Translations under genes and position numbers: made by a program
Notes under the pieces: generated by a model
What the model saw: only the letters and a program-made list of their open reading frames with translations
Told to the model about the DNA's origin: nothing
Database searches by the model: none
Origin: Stratiolaelaps scimitus
Lineage: Eukaryota > Arthropoda > Arachnida > Mesostigmata > Laelapidae
Direction of reading: 5' to 3'
Length of the DNA: 64,000 bases
Assembly: GCA_019614645.1 (NCBI GenBank)
Contig: JABWDB010000068.1
Coordinates: 868,001 to 932,000, forward strand
In this document: positions 10,641-24,549 of the stretch, piece after piece
Numbering within the stretch: position 1 is the first letter of the stretch
Layout: the number at the start of each line of letters is the position of its first letter

Positions 10641-13600
10641 CACTGTCAATGTAAGTTCGTGCGCACTTCCACAAACCGGATTGTCATTTTAGTGACTTCC
10701 GACCTAGTCTGCTGCAGCTCGCTAGGCATTCATATAGTATTTATCTATCTATATATATGTATATATATATATATTTACATACTATATATGAAGGGTTTTG
10801 CAGGGTGAGAGGATGCTGGCCTTCGGTTGGGTTGAGGGTTGAGCCAAATATAAATAGGCTTGCAATTAAGCAAAAAAACAACTATTTAACTGTAGCCTTG
10901 CACCACATCTAACTGTCAGTCCGCGCAGAGAGATGGTAATTCTCTCTAAGTAAATTTATGGTTGTCCTCGATTTGCTTAGAGAGGTAACGATGCGAATCA
11001 ACTCGTGTCAAATTAAAAAAGGGGACGACCAAATCAAGTCAGTGCGTCGAACATTAAAGCGATATGCTCAGCAGTAGATTTAACAGTCGTATCTAGCTTG
11101 GAAAGACAGTTTCATGCTTCCAGTATCGGCCTATATATATATATATTTAGCAAACGCTATTTTAAGCTGTTAATGTAACTAACTCAACTGCATTCATCCA
11201 CAGCGACATCAGCCATTGAGACGCTGGCAAATAGTCTCGCATAGATAGTTGCGCGAGAGTGTCGAGTCCACAAGCATAGATACATTTTTTCGTACGGTTG
11301 TATTTTATACATCGCGCGAGAATTCAAATGTATTGCCGTTCTTGAGTATATTGGTATGGATACGGTTGACTGATGAGTGTACAAAATGATTTCTATTTCT
11401 CTTGACGGCTCTCTGGTGTGATCTATTCGAATTGATGAAAAACTTCTTGCGGTGAGGCGACCTGCTAACCTATGCTAAGGAAAGACACACGTCTTATCCG
11501 TACGATCGGCAGGAGACGTTCTGACAATTCGTTCGGCGCAGTCATGAACAGCGCCGTCTCCTCTCTCATTGATTCATGAACGCCTTAGAGTTTAGAACAA
11601 GCAGAGTGCGCTAAGCGGCGCTCAAATTTGGAGACAAAATCCAATTGGCCCGCTACTGTGCACAAATTAACATCGGCCAACTAATATTTATAACAATGAC
11701 AGGACACATTCTCAATGGGTGATCACCATCCTGAGTGTTATTCGTTAGCCAAACAAATCGGAACTATTATCGTCGAAGAAGATTAGCTGGTAAATATTCT
11801 AATTGAAAACATCCATCCTCGCTAATTTCCCATAGATGAACGCGGTTGCTAGCTATTTCAAACTTGGTTGAGCTCTGCGAACTATGATTGTGCGACTTTG
11901 TCATGGACGACACTTGTTCGAGTCGTCTTGCTCTCGGAAGACGCATTGCTAATATTGACGTACGATATTGGACTCTTGCAGTTGAGGCCGAGTTGGGGTG
12001 TCATGGCGTGACCAGATGAAAATTTCAAATCTGACGAACTACAAAGATTCTCGAGGACGGCTGTAGCAGGGCAATAGCCAACCCGAGTCGTGGTTGACCC
12101 AACATAATTATTTGTGTACATAGCGCCAATACGATTTATCAGGATTACTTTATATTGTTAGCATACGATTCTGTCATTTGCGAACGTAATCATGACAAAC
12201 AAATGGTTGGGGCTTGGAACCAAATAACAGCCCAATATTACAGCTCTCTGCTTTATGGCGAGCAGTCGTAGTTGGAAATGATCTGTGAAGCTGATGATAT
12301 TTACATCTTGGATGTTTTTGTCAAATTACTTATCGTCTGTATTTGTGAAGAAAATAAAGTCTGAACCAGGTAAATATACAAGAATTGGCTTAACAATAGC
12401 GTCATCATCACCTCATTACGGAGTGCTCACCATCGTCATATGTGAACATGAGGTACTTGCTGGCAAGACCACGCCCTCCAATATATTTTCCTTCTCTATT
12501 ACCTGCCTTTCATTGAAGTTTAAACAATCTCTAACTCTGAATATCGCGGGTTAAAATTCAATGGTGGGCGACTTGGTGGGGGTCTTACGAGAGAAGACTC
12601 GAATTTGACCTCTCAGCAAAGGAGGGCTTTGTCTTCGATAGCTTCTGTCGTCTGTAACGCTAGTCCCTTGTCTCCGATACTCGGATGGTAGAGCGTACCT
12701 ACACGAGAAGCACCCGCGTTCATAACGGATGATCCACCAGCAAGCAGAAGAAACGACGCCGCAATTATTTGCAATCAGCTCCAATTTATTTCATTATTAT
12801 CATCATTATAAACGTGTGATATTTCTGCCGTTTATTTGTTCATTCATTCACAATAATAATAACGCAATTTTTGCTCCATGCAAATCCCATTTGTTCCATA
12901 CGCGAACATGTTGATGCGTCATTTTCCACGTTCCTCTCTACATACACATGCAGCATACACCCAAAAACATATAGGAATATATATTCGTAAAGACGAAACA
13001 GTATAAAAAATCTTGCTTGTGATTACCTAAAGTTACAATCAGTCATTAAAAAAATGATCTATAATCGAATTAGCAAGGTGAACGCAGTCGTATTCGTTGC
13101 GTGGATGGTCTAGGTCTATAGGCACAAGTCGACAAAAACAATAGGTACACTAATTTATTGTGCATTATTTTTGGTGATTACTTATTTTAATGATAATAAA
13201 ACCAGTCATATAATAATATCTTCCAAGTAATTAATAAAGTGACGGTTATTTGTCGGTGATCTGCTCGTATTGTCCTTTGGTTCTGTCTTGTCATTTCTTT
13301 GGTTCCCGCCCGCTTTCTGACTAACCACCATGAAAAAGCCATCACACCCCCCGCTCTGACGATCTTCCGGGGAGAAGAGAGAAAGTTCGACGAACATCCC
13401 GGAAATATGTGTGGTCTTTTACGCCAAGCACCATTTTCTTCAACGCGACCTGGGGGTAGCCCTGCGTCTATACTGTGCTAGTGTCGTTACTGCGAAAGCT
13501 TTACCGAGTTTCGTCAGCACCGGAGCATCGCGGGTCCTATAGCACTTTGGTCTTTGCCTGGAACGAGTCAAGGGCGTTTAGGTTAAGTTAGACGACAAAA

Positions 13601-13671
13601 ACTAGGCCGTTTTCAATACAACGCAACACAATGAGGGGTATGGCTCGCAACACAATGGCTCAATATATCGC
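10641..13671. other. Spacer between the convergent ABCA genes
   Basis: About 3 kb between the two ABCA stop codons, so it must hold both 3' UTRs. It has (TA)n near 10741-10776. The short ORFs present have no recognisable features and I support no gene here. Confidence 0.6.
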
Positions 13672-13908
13672 TCAATAGTACTGTCGATATGTCAGTTGCA
13701 TACAAAATGGCCTTACTTGCAATCCATCGTCTGCATCATCCGCGACATTGGTGCGCTGAGTCTTGGCGAAAGCGAGGAAGATCTGCTCAAGACTCGTGTC
13801 GGACACAACGACGTCCTCGAAATCAAACGTCTCTTTAAGCTCCTGTATCCGCTCGAACAAGACGCTCCACCGGAGACTCGTGTCCGTGATGTGGAAATGA
13901 AGCAGGCA
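13672..13908 (-). CDS. ABCA gene B terminal exon
   Basis: It reads [19 protein letters not shown], then [19 protein letters not shown] and about 30 further residues to the stop at 13672-13674. The tail is longer than in gene A. A GTAAGG after DGLQ could serve as a donor to an unseen further exon, but the open frame to a stop is the simpler reading. Confidence 0.87.
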   Translation of the reverse strand, partial: CLLHFHITDTSLRWSVLFERIQELKETFDFEDVVVSDTSLEQIFLAFAKTQRTNVADDADDGLQVRPFCMQLTYRQYY

Positions 13909-16900
13909 CTAAGAGCATCAGCGAATGCGTTTGCCGACCGAACCGGCAATCAATAGAACCATTAGTAATCGGGTGTACGGAATGAGATTTCTTGTTAATT
14001 GCTCTAATAAATACACTATGCGCTGTTAATCCACTAGTCTGTTGAGGTAAATTCATTTACAAATGATCACACAACTCAAATTCAAGTTATATGTTAAGGC
14101 TTGATGGGGAAGTAGCAACATTTGACTGCGTCGTCTAATTGATTATCATCTCTAAGGGTCAGGGTTCTTCTTGCAAGCAGTTCCCTTCAAGAGGTGGCGT
14201 CTTCGCCATTCCTATAGCGGGGATTGCGGTAAGGGGAACCCCGATAAAGAAGGCTACACAGTCCAAACATGTAATTGATGGGAGCAGAGGGTCCGTGATA
14301 CTAACCTGATGACTGTCCTTTAGCTTGTTTTCGCCAGGGAAGAGCTGATCCATCATGGCGCACACTTTAGGGACCACGATTGCCTCGTCGTCAGAAGGCT
14401 TCAACTTGATGAGCACCGTGAACCCCTGGCCAAATTTCGCCTTCAGATGCTGCGAAGAGCCGAGGCAGCGGAAATTCCCGCTCACCATGATCGCTAACCG
14501 AGTGCATAGGGCCTCGCACTCCTCCATCGAGTGCGATGTCAGAATGACAGCGGTGCCCAGATCTCGTTGGGCTTTCATCAGTGTCGCCCAAATTTTTCGC
14601 CGGGCCGCCGGATCAACGCCAGCCGTTGGCTCGTCAAGGAACAGCACGGCCGGATTACCGATCATTGCTAGCGCGATCGATAATTTCCGCTTGGTGCCAC
14701 CGCTGTACGCACTTGTGCGCTTATTGACATGCATGCCTAGGTCAGCCAGTGCCACCATCTGGTCGACGATTGACTCGACCTCATCGTACGGCACACCTCG
14801 AAGCGCACAAAACAGTTCGAGCATTTCGCGACCCGACATATTGCCGACCAGCGCGTCAAACTGCGGACAATAGCCAATATAGCCTTGGAATTGGCGCAGC
14901 GAGGTGATAAGGTCCGAATCAGCGATATACGCGTTACCCTCGGTCATGACGAGATCGCCGGTCAGCATACCGAATGTTGTGGTCTTGCCAGCGCCATTGA
15001 CCCCAAGTAGGCCGAAGCATTCGTGCTCGTTGACACGGAATGAGATATTGTCGACCGCCTTGAAGCTTCCGAAGCATTTCGTCAGGCCATGCGCAACCAG
15101 GGCGTAAGCGCTTTGTCTACCTTCCGCGACGGCAGCTTCGACTTCGCGGCGTTCGGCTACAACATCATCGTCCTCCTCAGTCGTCACCGATGCTGCAAAA
15201 CAACAACAGAGTGGGGCACGGGATCACAAGGATAGGAATCAACGTCGATGTGGTTAACGCTGATGATAGCAGGTATTGAGTCGTACACTCGGTCACGCTA
15301 CTGACAGAGCGATGGACATCACCCCTTTCTCCCTTCTAACCCTGGAGGTGCGGCTCTTTGGGGCTGACGGCATTGGCCATTTTTAGCGCGGATGCCACAA
15401 CGTAGATATCCTTTCGACAGAAAAGGGGTCCCGTATATGCGACCTCTGTACAAGTTCCAGGGACGAGCTTCATATCATGGCCGAACTGATTCTTCCGAGC
15501 TGCTCAACTGCGCCGACAGCGGCAGTCGCCCCGCTGTGGCGATTCCTGTAGGAACCGTTCTTTGGGACTTACTTTAGGGTGGAAAATGTTTAGCATGACC
15601 TTACGCCGCCTTAAGGATCGAATTTTAAAAATGCGATAAAAATGACACAAATCGAACAAGTACTTACCGAGACTTGGAACTCCCCGGCGTTTTCTGCGAA
15701 TGCAGTTCGAGACTAAGGCCCCAAGTTTGTTCCAGTTGAGGACGTTCGCGATTTGACACCACCTCTGTGAGCTGGTCTCGATCAAAATGAGCACAGCGAA
15801 CGCTACCAAGCCCACTAAAATCATGGCTATCAACTATAACGGAAAGAAAACAGGAAGCCAAATAGAATATGTCTCTTCGACACGGTCAGTTACCTAACCA
15901 AGGACATCCGTTTATTCGAGGCTCCAGGCGATCTCAGCGTCTCATAGCCAGCTATTCCGCCATTAACTTCATTTGAGCCACATACTTCTCTGTAGATTAA
16001 TTATCGTATCTAATAAATTTTGGGGATCGAACCCGTACACCTACATCTCTCCTCCGATTGCAAGGCGCACACGAATGCACCACCAGGCCAACGGGCTCAA
16101 TTATCGTATCTGAAGTGGTTCAAGTGGACCCAGCTCAAGGCTCGAAGATTTAGTGTGTAAACCAAACAGGTTCCGAGACTTCGAATGATTGCCATACTAC
16201 GATCCACCCGTCCTAAGTTTTGAAACTAATTAAGTGGTTTTTTTCCTTCTCTGAATACAGAAGCACAATCTGATTATTTGGAACGAGAAGAATGGCCCAT
16301 ACGCGCGTCGGTCTAAATAGTCTGTCAGTCCAGACAGGGCATCCTTAAGCATCTAGTTTGTGTAGTAAGAAGTTCTCATTTATTTAGTATTTCATACAAG
16401 AGAGCGAGATAAGCAAAATGCCTGCTAAAATGATTTCACTGATAATTTCCACTATACCTGATAACCGGAACCATTGCGGAGGTCCAGCTGAAACGGACTT
16501 TCATGCTTGTAGCAAAAACCAGAGAGCAGAGAATTCGGCACGCCGTCGCATGCTATTGGTTATACAGAAAAAGACGACTGCTGACGTTATGTTATGCAAT
16601 TTACTGTATTGAATTTACATTATAAATTTGCCTTTGTTAAAACATGATTACGCTTTCCAACAGTGGGTAATTGCCTTTAGAATCAGTCTGCTCAGAGATG
16701 GTTTCAACAGTACACAATTCATGGGACAGTTCGATATTTGAACGCCTTCAATGGAATCCTCATCTCTATTTCCAGTACTCTTTTTTTATGATATATATAT
16801 ATATATATATATACATATATATAATAAAAAAACTAGAAGAAAAAAAAATATATATATATGAGATACGGCACAATAATAAATCAAAGGTCAAATCTAAAAA

Positions 16901-19900
16901 TAGCTAGCTTACGGTGGCAGCATGCGCTGGCAACGTGCTTAAGCCCAAGGCAGATTTTCGCTCGCGTCACGTTCGTAAGATCAGCGCAGAAGTCCTTCGA
17001 GATGGCGGTGATGTGTACATTAGTGAAAGCCCAGACGACAGAGAAGGGCGGCACGTAGCTAAACACGTGAATGGCCGTCTCAATTTTTTCGAGGTTCAAG
17101 TCAAGCGGATTGCCAGGAAACATAGCTGTTGCCGGGTTTTGCAAAGTCACAAGAAAATTGAGCACAATGTTCGCATCATTAATAACATTTCATCAAGTCA
17201 TATATTCGTGCGTAGCTTTTAGCTGTATCTCGGCCTTCCGTGCCCGGTCCCATTCGGCTCATCCATTGTAACCATCGAATGAATCGTTTGAACGAGAGAC
17301 GAAAGTATTCGTTCGTGCTCGGGCAAATTGTCGAATACGGGATCGAGCCCTCGTTGATACAGAATATTGCACATCTTGTACCCCCCCCACCCCCCGCCCT
17401 CCCCGCGAAACGAACAGAGGTAACAGAGATAATTTTCCACGAAATTTAGCTCATGGTCGACGTGGATGCTAAAATACCGTGCGTGTAATAATAATTGACG
17501 AGACGCCAGTGGCAAACGGGATATTCGTTTTAAAAAAAGATACCTCTCTACGTCGCTTAGCATTATAAGTATAGGTAGCTCGTAGAGAGTTTCTGCTGCA
17601 GTTCAGTGCTGTTGAAGCTGCTGTTTACTGCTCATTGTGTCAGAGTCGTTATTGCGCATAAATAGTCGATGTCATTGTAGTGCCCTATTGTTATCGTTGT
17701 TGTTGTTGTTGTTGTAAAGCCACAACATAGATTCATTATTCAGCCTCTTGTACTTCTTCTCTGCCAGATCTGTGAAAGGTGCGATGTGTCGATTGAACCT
17801 ACCAATAAAATCAAGCATTGCGAGGAGTAGAACTATAATTCCGCCACTTATGGAGACGATGCCGAGCATCGTGACAAAGCCTGTTCCTGGCGTCCGGAAC
17901 AGGTATGCGCACAGATAAGCGATCGGAATCATTGTAAAGCCATATGTGCAGAGCAGGATCCATGTCGCAACTGAAATGTGTTCAAAGACGAGCCTCAGCA
18001 ATTTCATCGAGCGATGCCAGCGAAAGCAGCAGCTGCTTCTCAGGGACTGCAAAATATTCTAAGATATTCTCTCTATATTTTGCAATCTCAAATTCTCCCT
18101 ACCCCTAAGTATATCCGTTATTCCTGGTGGCTCGTCAAAACTGTAAGGCGGATCGTGGGACCTTGTAAAACAGCATTCGAATACAAGAATCCAACACGTC
18201 ATGAGAACGTAGGTAAGCTCCCGAATATATCTTCGTTTGCATCGAAAAGGGCAATCTTACAATTTCTGATGGTAAACATTTTGCTCTAACAAACCGAAAG
18301 GTACGTTGACAATCAAACGCTAGATTCGCTGATTACGAACGATTGAGAACGCAGTTCTCGTAGACTCTCCCGAGGACTCGCGTAATCAAGTAATTAAGTA
18401 GGCGACCGTTGACTTACTCCAAGTATCGTTGTCCGATGTGAACGAGTGGCCAGGGTCGTAGACAACAAATACGATCAGCATACACGACGCTGAGATCATA
18501 ATGAGGAGGAAATCGAACAAAAATGACGACCCGAAGTAGATGATCCGGTGAACACCCGACATCATTTGCACCTATCGAATATCGTCACCATTCGAAATCG
18601 TCCAGCGGGCGGCAGAAATTGAAGTCCGTCGTCAGAGAAATTGAAATCCATGGAAACACAATGAAGTTAATGGAAAACTGCCTAAAAAAGGCTACGGATG
18701 TAAATGGCATTCGTGGGGGACTAGTGTATAAGAAGTATGTTCATTGTGGAAGAGTGGGGGGTGCCTATCAATTGGTGGGCAGTCCCGCTCTGTGAATCGA
18801 TAAGTTGACCCATGGGCGTGCGGTAAGGAAAAAAATCGAGTGACCCTAATATGAGGGCGGATCCAAGTGGTTGCAGGTATAACCTGCAATGATTAATGAT
18901 ATTAATTATACAATGCGATACAGAATGCCATTTGTTCAAGAGGATTTCGAACAGTTCATATGTTTGAGGGTAGTTTACTTCGATTATTAACACCTGAGCT
19001 ATGCGGCGCGTAGGCTTAATCCCCGTTGAGATAGGGTCAAACGCGATGGGCCGCGAGTGCTGTTGGATACACGCTGCGATCGACACTGCTTGCAAATCTT
19101 GTCGGTATCAAGATATGTAAAGGAGTGTCATATTATTATTGTTTGTGCTATGCCATCCAGTTGAGTTAGCATCCAGCGAACAGGGTCCATCTTCCGAGAT
19201 TTCTACTGCTCTGGACAAGCGTATCTCGAACTGTTAGTGTTTGATTTTAATATAAAATAGACTTGGCGACGTGGAGTATCTGCACATATGTTGCGATGTG
19301 TGTACGTACCAATTTCGCTTTGGACACACGCTCCTGAATTGGGAAGAAGATCAACGAGCAGGTCAGGAAGGCGGTGGCCAACGAGATCGGAAAGAACGAC
19401 GCGAAACGAACTGAAATCCACAAAGAAGATTGGTGGCGACACAGGATAAAAGGCGAATTTCAATAGTTACGAGGGAGGAATATGATCCGAGATCACTTAG
19501 CTGGCCAGAAGGGGTATTTGGAGGAGAGCAGGTATACAGGGCGACTAGAAGTTTAATTACTCAGATATAGGATGTTTCGAATTTCCCTTAGAAAAAACTG
19601 AACATTCGTTTCGAACACTGTTTGATGCGTGTGTGTCGGCATAATGTTGTCGATATCAGACGAGCTCTTGAGTCCGTCTAGAAAGTTAATATCATTGTTA
19701 TAACAATATAACATAATACAAAGGCATATCAATATGCTACAGTCCCATACCAAGCACCAGCAAAAGGATATTGCCTTCCTCAAAGGGTTGACCGAGTGGC
19801 TGATTTCTGACATTCACCGAAACGGTTTTGTTCTCGGACGTGCCAGTCAGACGCTGGTCCAGGACAGCTGTTTGCCAGCGCGCCAATGCTATGCCCCCGA

Positions 19901-22900
19901 TGTGAAGTAGTTCACCGTTGAACCAAATGATCGACCCATTGGGCGCTGTCGAATCAGACGCACAGCCCATAACCCAGCATTCCTTGTAGAATGACTGATC
20001 CGCATCCGCTGCAAACAAACATGAATTCAAATTGTTATTTTTACTTGATACGACACGAGGTGTTAGGAGGTCAGTTAACTTGGTTATTAGGAAGTCAGCG
20101 ATGATAATTTAAGCATTATTTGGCCCAGACTCTCAGCTGCTCCCCTATGCGACAGGCCTTGAATTTGAACCATAAGGCATATTACAACGAGGTGGTAAGA
20201 ATCCATTGATAAGGAACGATGATAGAGCAATCCAGAGATTTCCCAAAGCGCCCAGCAAAAGGGTTTGGATCCAAGCGATGCGTCTCTCCTCTCTAATAAT
20301 CAAAGACGCTCACTGCTGGGTCAACTCCGGGGCGACGATAATTCGTCTTTCGTATCTCGACCAAGGCCCGACTGGCCAGCCTGTAGTCGTTAACTCAGGT
20401 TAGAGCTGTGATGTGGATCACTATCGGAGACACACACCGTTACAGGTAAACAGCACACTCACAGGTAAGTCACTCATTGTCACCCTATGACAAAAGCGTC
20501 ATTTCTGTTTCTTGCTTACGGCTGATGCCACGCTGCTATGCATTCAGGCAAGTACAGCTTTTATCTAATGGTCTCGATAGGGCGTGAATCAGCACTGGCT
20601 AAATAGAACGCTTACCCTGTTGAAGGAGGTAACGGTTGACGTTGGTGTTGTTCGGAAGCGTGTGCACATTAACTGTGTCATTTCGTAGAACGGAGGCCAA
20701 CAGATTGTTTAGCGCGGGCCCATTATCCTGTACAAAACCCTGCTTGTTTTTGCTTGCCGGTAATGAGCTGAACGAGTACATGAACGCCTGGATGAGTGCA
20801 AATCATGTTGAGTTATAAAGTCCCTTTCAACCTCGAGTTGTTTGATTTCAGTGAAGTCGAATGTTTCTTCTCTACTCTGAGCCATAGTTGATCATTATTG
20901 TTGCCAGAGTCAACAGGTCAACATCTCATAGGGGCCGTGTAACTGTATATTCACGTTGCTCCTACCAGCAGGTGTCTATATGATAAGGGAGTTCGTATAT
21001 TTCGATAAGGAGGGTGTGGACACACCCACGCACACATACATACATTGCGTTCCTCTACTATTATTGGCACAAGGGCGAAATTACAATAGTCGAAAGTCGA
21101 TGCTTCAAACTCAAGGTGAACATGATTCTTATGGATCAGATGGGAGCATCAATCGACCGTTATTTAGTGCGTAACGTTGTAGGCCGCCTGGCCACCGTGA
21201 AAATGACCACCAGCCAGATGTAGAGGCTATTCCTTGGGGGAAACACCTGTTTTCCGTGCTATATATATATATATATATATCATTTGTTCATATATATTCA
21301 AGGAATAAGTGGCGGAAGCCAATGCAACTGATTGAACACTCGCACTAGATGAACAAACATTAGCAAATGGCCAAACAAAATGGCCAATTTGACTATCATT
21401 GTATACATGACAGTCAAGTTGGCCATTTTTCATCGATCCAAAAAATTATAGATAAAAAATAGCACCTTTTTGCGCGCGAGAAATCGTACACGTTATCCCA
21501 ATACTAGATACGTATTGCTAGCAAAAAAGATATGACGTTTTGCCAAGTAAATACTTACCATATCCTGAAACATTGATCGGATAGATAGTGCGTCAAGGCT
21601 CTGAATACAGGCGAAACTAAATATCACTGAGAAAAAATTGCCAGAGAGAAAAAATTGCCAACGCAAGAATAAGGGGCACCTCTTCGAATGTACACGTCAA
21701 TGATGTACGCTCACGATACCCGCTTATTATTATTATCATTATTATTATATTTGTTATAATTGCCGACTACGTTATAACATAGCAGCTGCATACGTGTTTT
21801 ATATTGTTGTATATTCTTTATTAAACTCAAGTCGAGTCGAACAAGTGATCTCGCTAATTCTATATAATATTCTTCTTATCATAGCCAGCGATACTTAATA
21901 ATCGCATGCATCGCCACTAACAACTTTGGACAAGATTACGAGCGCACTGCGGCGCCGAACGACTTGGCCAGACCAAAGCAGGTGGGCAGTGACGATATCG
22001 AAATCCATAACCTATATCTTCAGCAGTTAATAGAATCACATGGTGGGTAACCACGACATCGATCGAGCTGTCACGAGTGCGATAACGATAGCAACTAAAA
22101 CCAACGAGGAGATATCCGACTAAGGCAGATTCTACAAGTCGTCTAAAACAGCACACACATGCATATATAGCCTTATGATTTCAGCTTCCAGTGGGAATTA
22201 TGATAATTATCATTGTCCTTACTATGATACTACAAATTGTCATTTGTCCACTTCCACCTACCTCTTCCTGTAGATCGGCTTGCAACAATCGATTATCCAA
22301 GAAGCAGAACACAGCCGCGAGGATCGCCGGCAAGACGAGTAGAAATATAAACATATACCATTGCCGTCTGATAATGTGGACACGCTTCATGAATAGCGCG
22401 CGGAACTGACCCAACCATAGGGGCCAACCGGAAATTCGTTCGAATTGTGGAAACCGATCTGGAAACGGCGAGATACGGGCGACATTTACGAACGTGATTA
22501 AATTAACTACCAGAGCCAATATGCCAAGCAGCAAAGGCAAAGGATTATTGTTTATTAGGATCTGCAATATTTACAATGCATAGGTTCTCTAGGTGTGTCC
22601 TCACTAGGTCGGGGGACTCGAACCAGCGGCCTCTGGCTTTTTACAGCCAGAGACTTAGCCGTCTAAACCACCACGCCGACCTCACCTACAGTTGATGACA
22701 TAACACCCAAGGTACTTTTGATGATATTGAACTACGATATAGCGCAAAATACAAACCGAGCTTCCAGTATTTTGGGCAGCTTCCAGTATATTATACAGGC
22801 TGGCCCATGTCTCGTCCAAGGCTCTAAGGGACACTTTTGCTGCCTATATATCTTCAAACTGTCTCACGAACACTCCTCACGCATGTTCAGTTGGCCAGGA

Positions 22901-24506
22901 CCGAGTTCATGAGGGATCCATTTTGCATTGTTTTTCTGCATCCTCAGATCATTTTTAATAATTCGATGACATGTTTTACAAGGCATGCCAATTTCAGCCG
23001 ACAAAGCTGTCAACGACTAAGCTCTGGTTTGCTCAAAAGCTTTTTCCGTCATTCCGATCTGTTCGTCGAATCGAGATTCGAGATGGGATGGGCGCCCTCG
23101 ATGTTCACTAATGTCCCAGTCGCTTTGCTTAAACTGGGCACACCAACGGTACACCTGTGGTCGACTTAGGGCATTATGGCCGTGCACAGTAACCAACTTT
23201 CGAAGGATTTCAGCTGGACATTTCTTCTCTTGAAACATAAACCTGACACTTTCCTTCTGAGATTGCAAGTCCGAAGGACCAGGTTCGCCGATTGCCATTT
23301 CGAAGGCCTAACGAAAGCCGAATGCTAGCGGCTTTCGCGCCACCTGCTTACTAATTGTTGTATCTCACTACCCGCCAAATTTGAATTCAAACCAGCCAAT
23401 AATAAGAACACGGCGCAAGACGATAGGAGCTCAGTTTTTTTTAGGTCAGCCTAATATTAGCCTTCCAACAACCCAACAACCGGAAGCGGGGGATCGATAT
23501 TGCAGTGCATTGTTTTTTTTTAATATTTGCCTGAATTTAAGCCAGCGATCGGTTATCGAAGCAGCGAAAAGCATGGTGGGACTTTTACCTGCCATCGTGA
23601 TGCAGTGACCATCCGCGGGGTCCGACTCCTGTTCTTGGTCCAGTTCACCGACCCGGAGGAAGACATCTTCCATTGTCGTTACGGAAACGCCCAAACTGGT
23701 AATCTGAAATCGAATCGGTTAGAACAAATATTCATGTCCGTCCGTTCTACGTTGACAGCTAATCATGTATCTTTGCGTTTAACAATGCAAACTTGTTCGA
23801 CTCAGGCGTCACGTGTTGGAAGACGAAAGAGCGATGTTTGCAAACTGACCTACAGATGGAAGGTTATTGCCTTTATGGAAGGTTAATGGGCGAATCCAGG
23901 ACGTCCTTGACGTTTATGAGAAATGGATTGTTTCTGATAGCAGGGAGGCGGTAGAAGAAAATGAGTGAAGCGTAATTGAAACCGTAGCAACGCATCGTCG
24001 CACTTCGCCATTAGGCGCAATTAGTCAATAATGACCTTGGTGAATTTCTAATACTGTCAAAAGTACACCGTTGAACAGCAGCAATAGGTGTTTAGAGAGT
24101 GTACGTACCCCGAGTTCCTTTTTGTTTTCTTCGAGGTGCCGGAACAGCTTGATTAAACTTTTCGCTTCGGGGAATCCAAGATTGATGCAAAACTCTAGTC
24201 CAAGATCGGACGCCAGGTAGACCTGATCACAGAATGGACCCACATGCAACAATCAGTATTGTACGTTCGTGCGTCCAATTTAAGCGCATCGGATCAGCAT
24301 CTGCTCAGTTTAAACCTACCGTGATGTGATAACATTAACTATTATATCGCATAGGTCGTACGACACCTAACAAACTATCTGTACTCCTATAAGGATTTAA
24401 TTTGCATGTTAATGTTAGTCTCTGGGGTTCAAGGAAGTCGAATGGTGCGATCACAATTAATGTCAACCATCCTTTTCGAGCGTTTTTTCTATAACGTTAT
24501 GAATAT

Positions 24507-24549
<43 letters not shown>

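Noticed and set aside
14355..14873. 172-codon plus-strand ORF
   Set aside because: It is the antisense of the ABCA gene B NBD2 exon.
22607..22684. Possible tRNA gene on the minus strand
   Set aside because: It has both Pol III boxes but an 8-bp hairpin with a six-base loop instead of an anticodon arm, a mismatched acceptor stem, and related diverged copies followed by a common tail. It is a SINE head.
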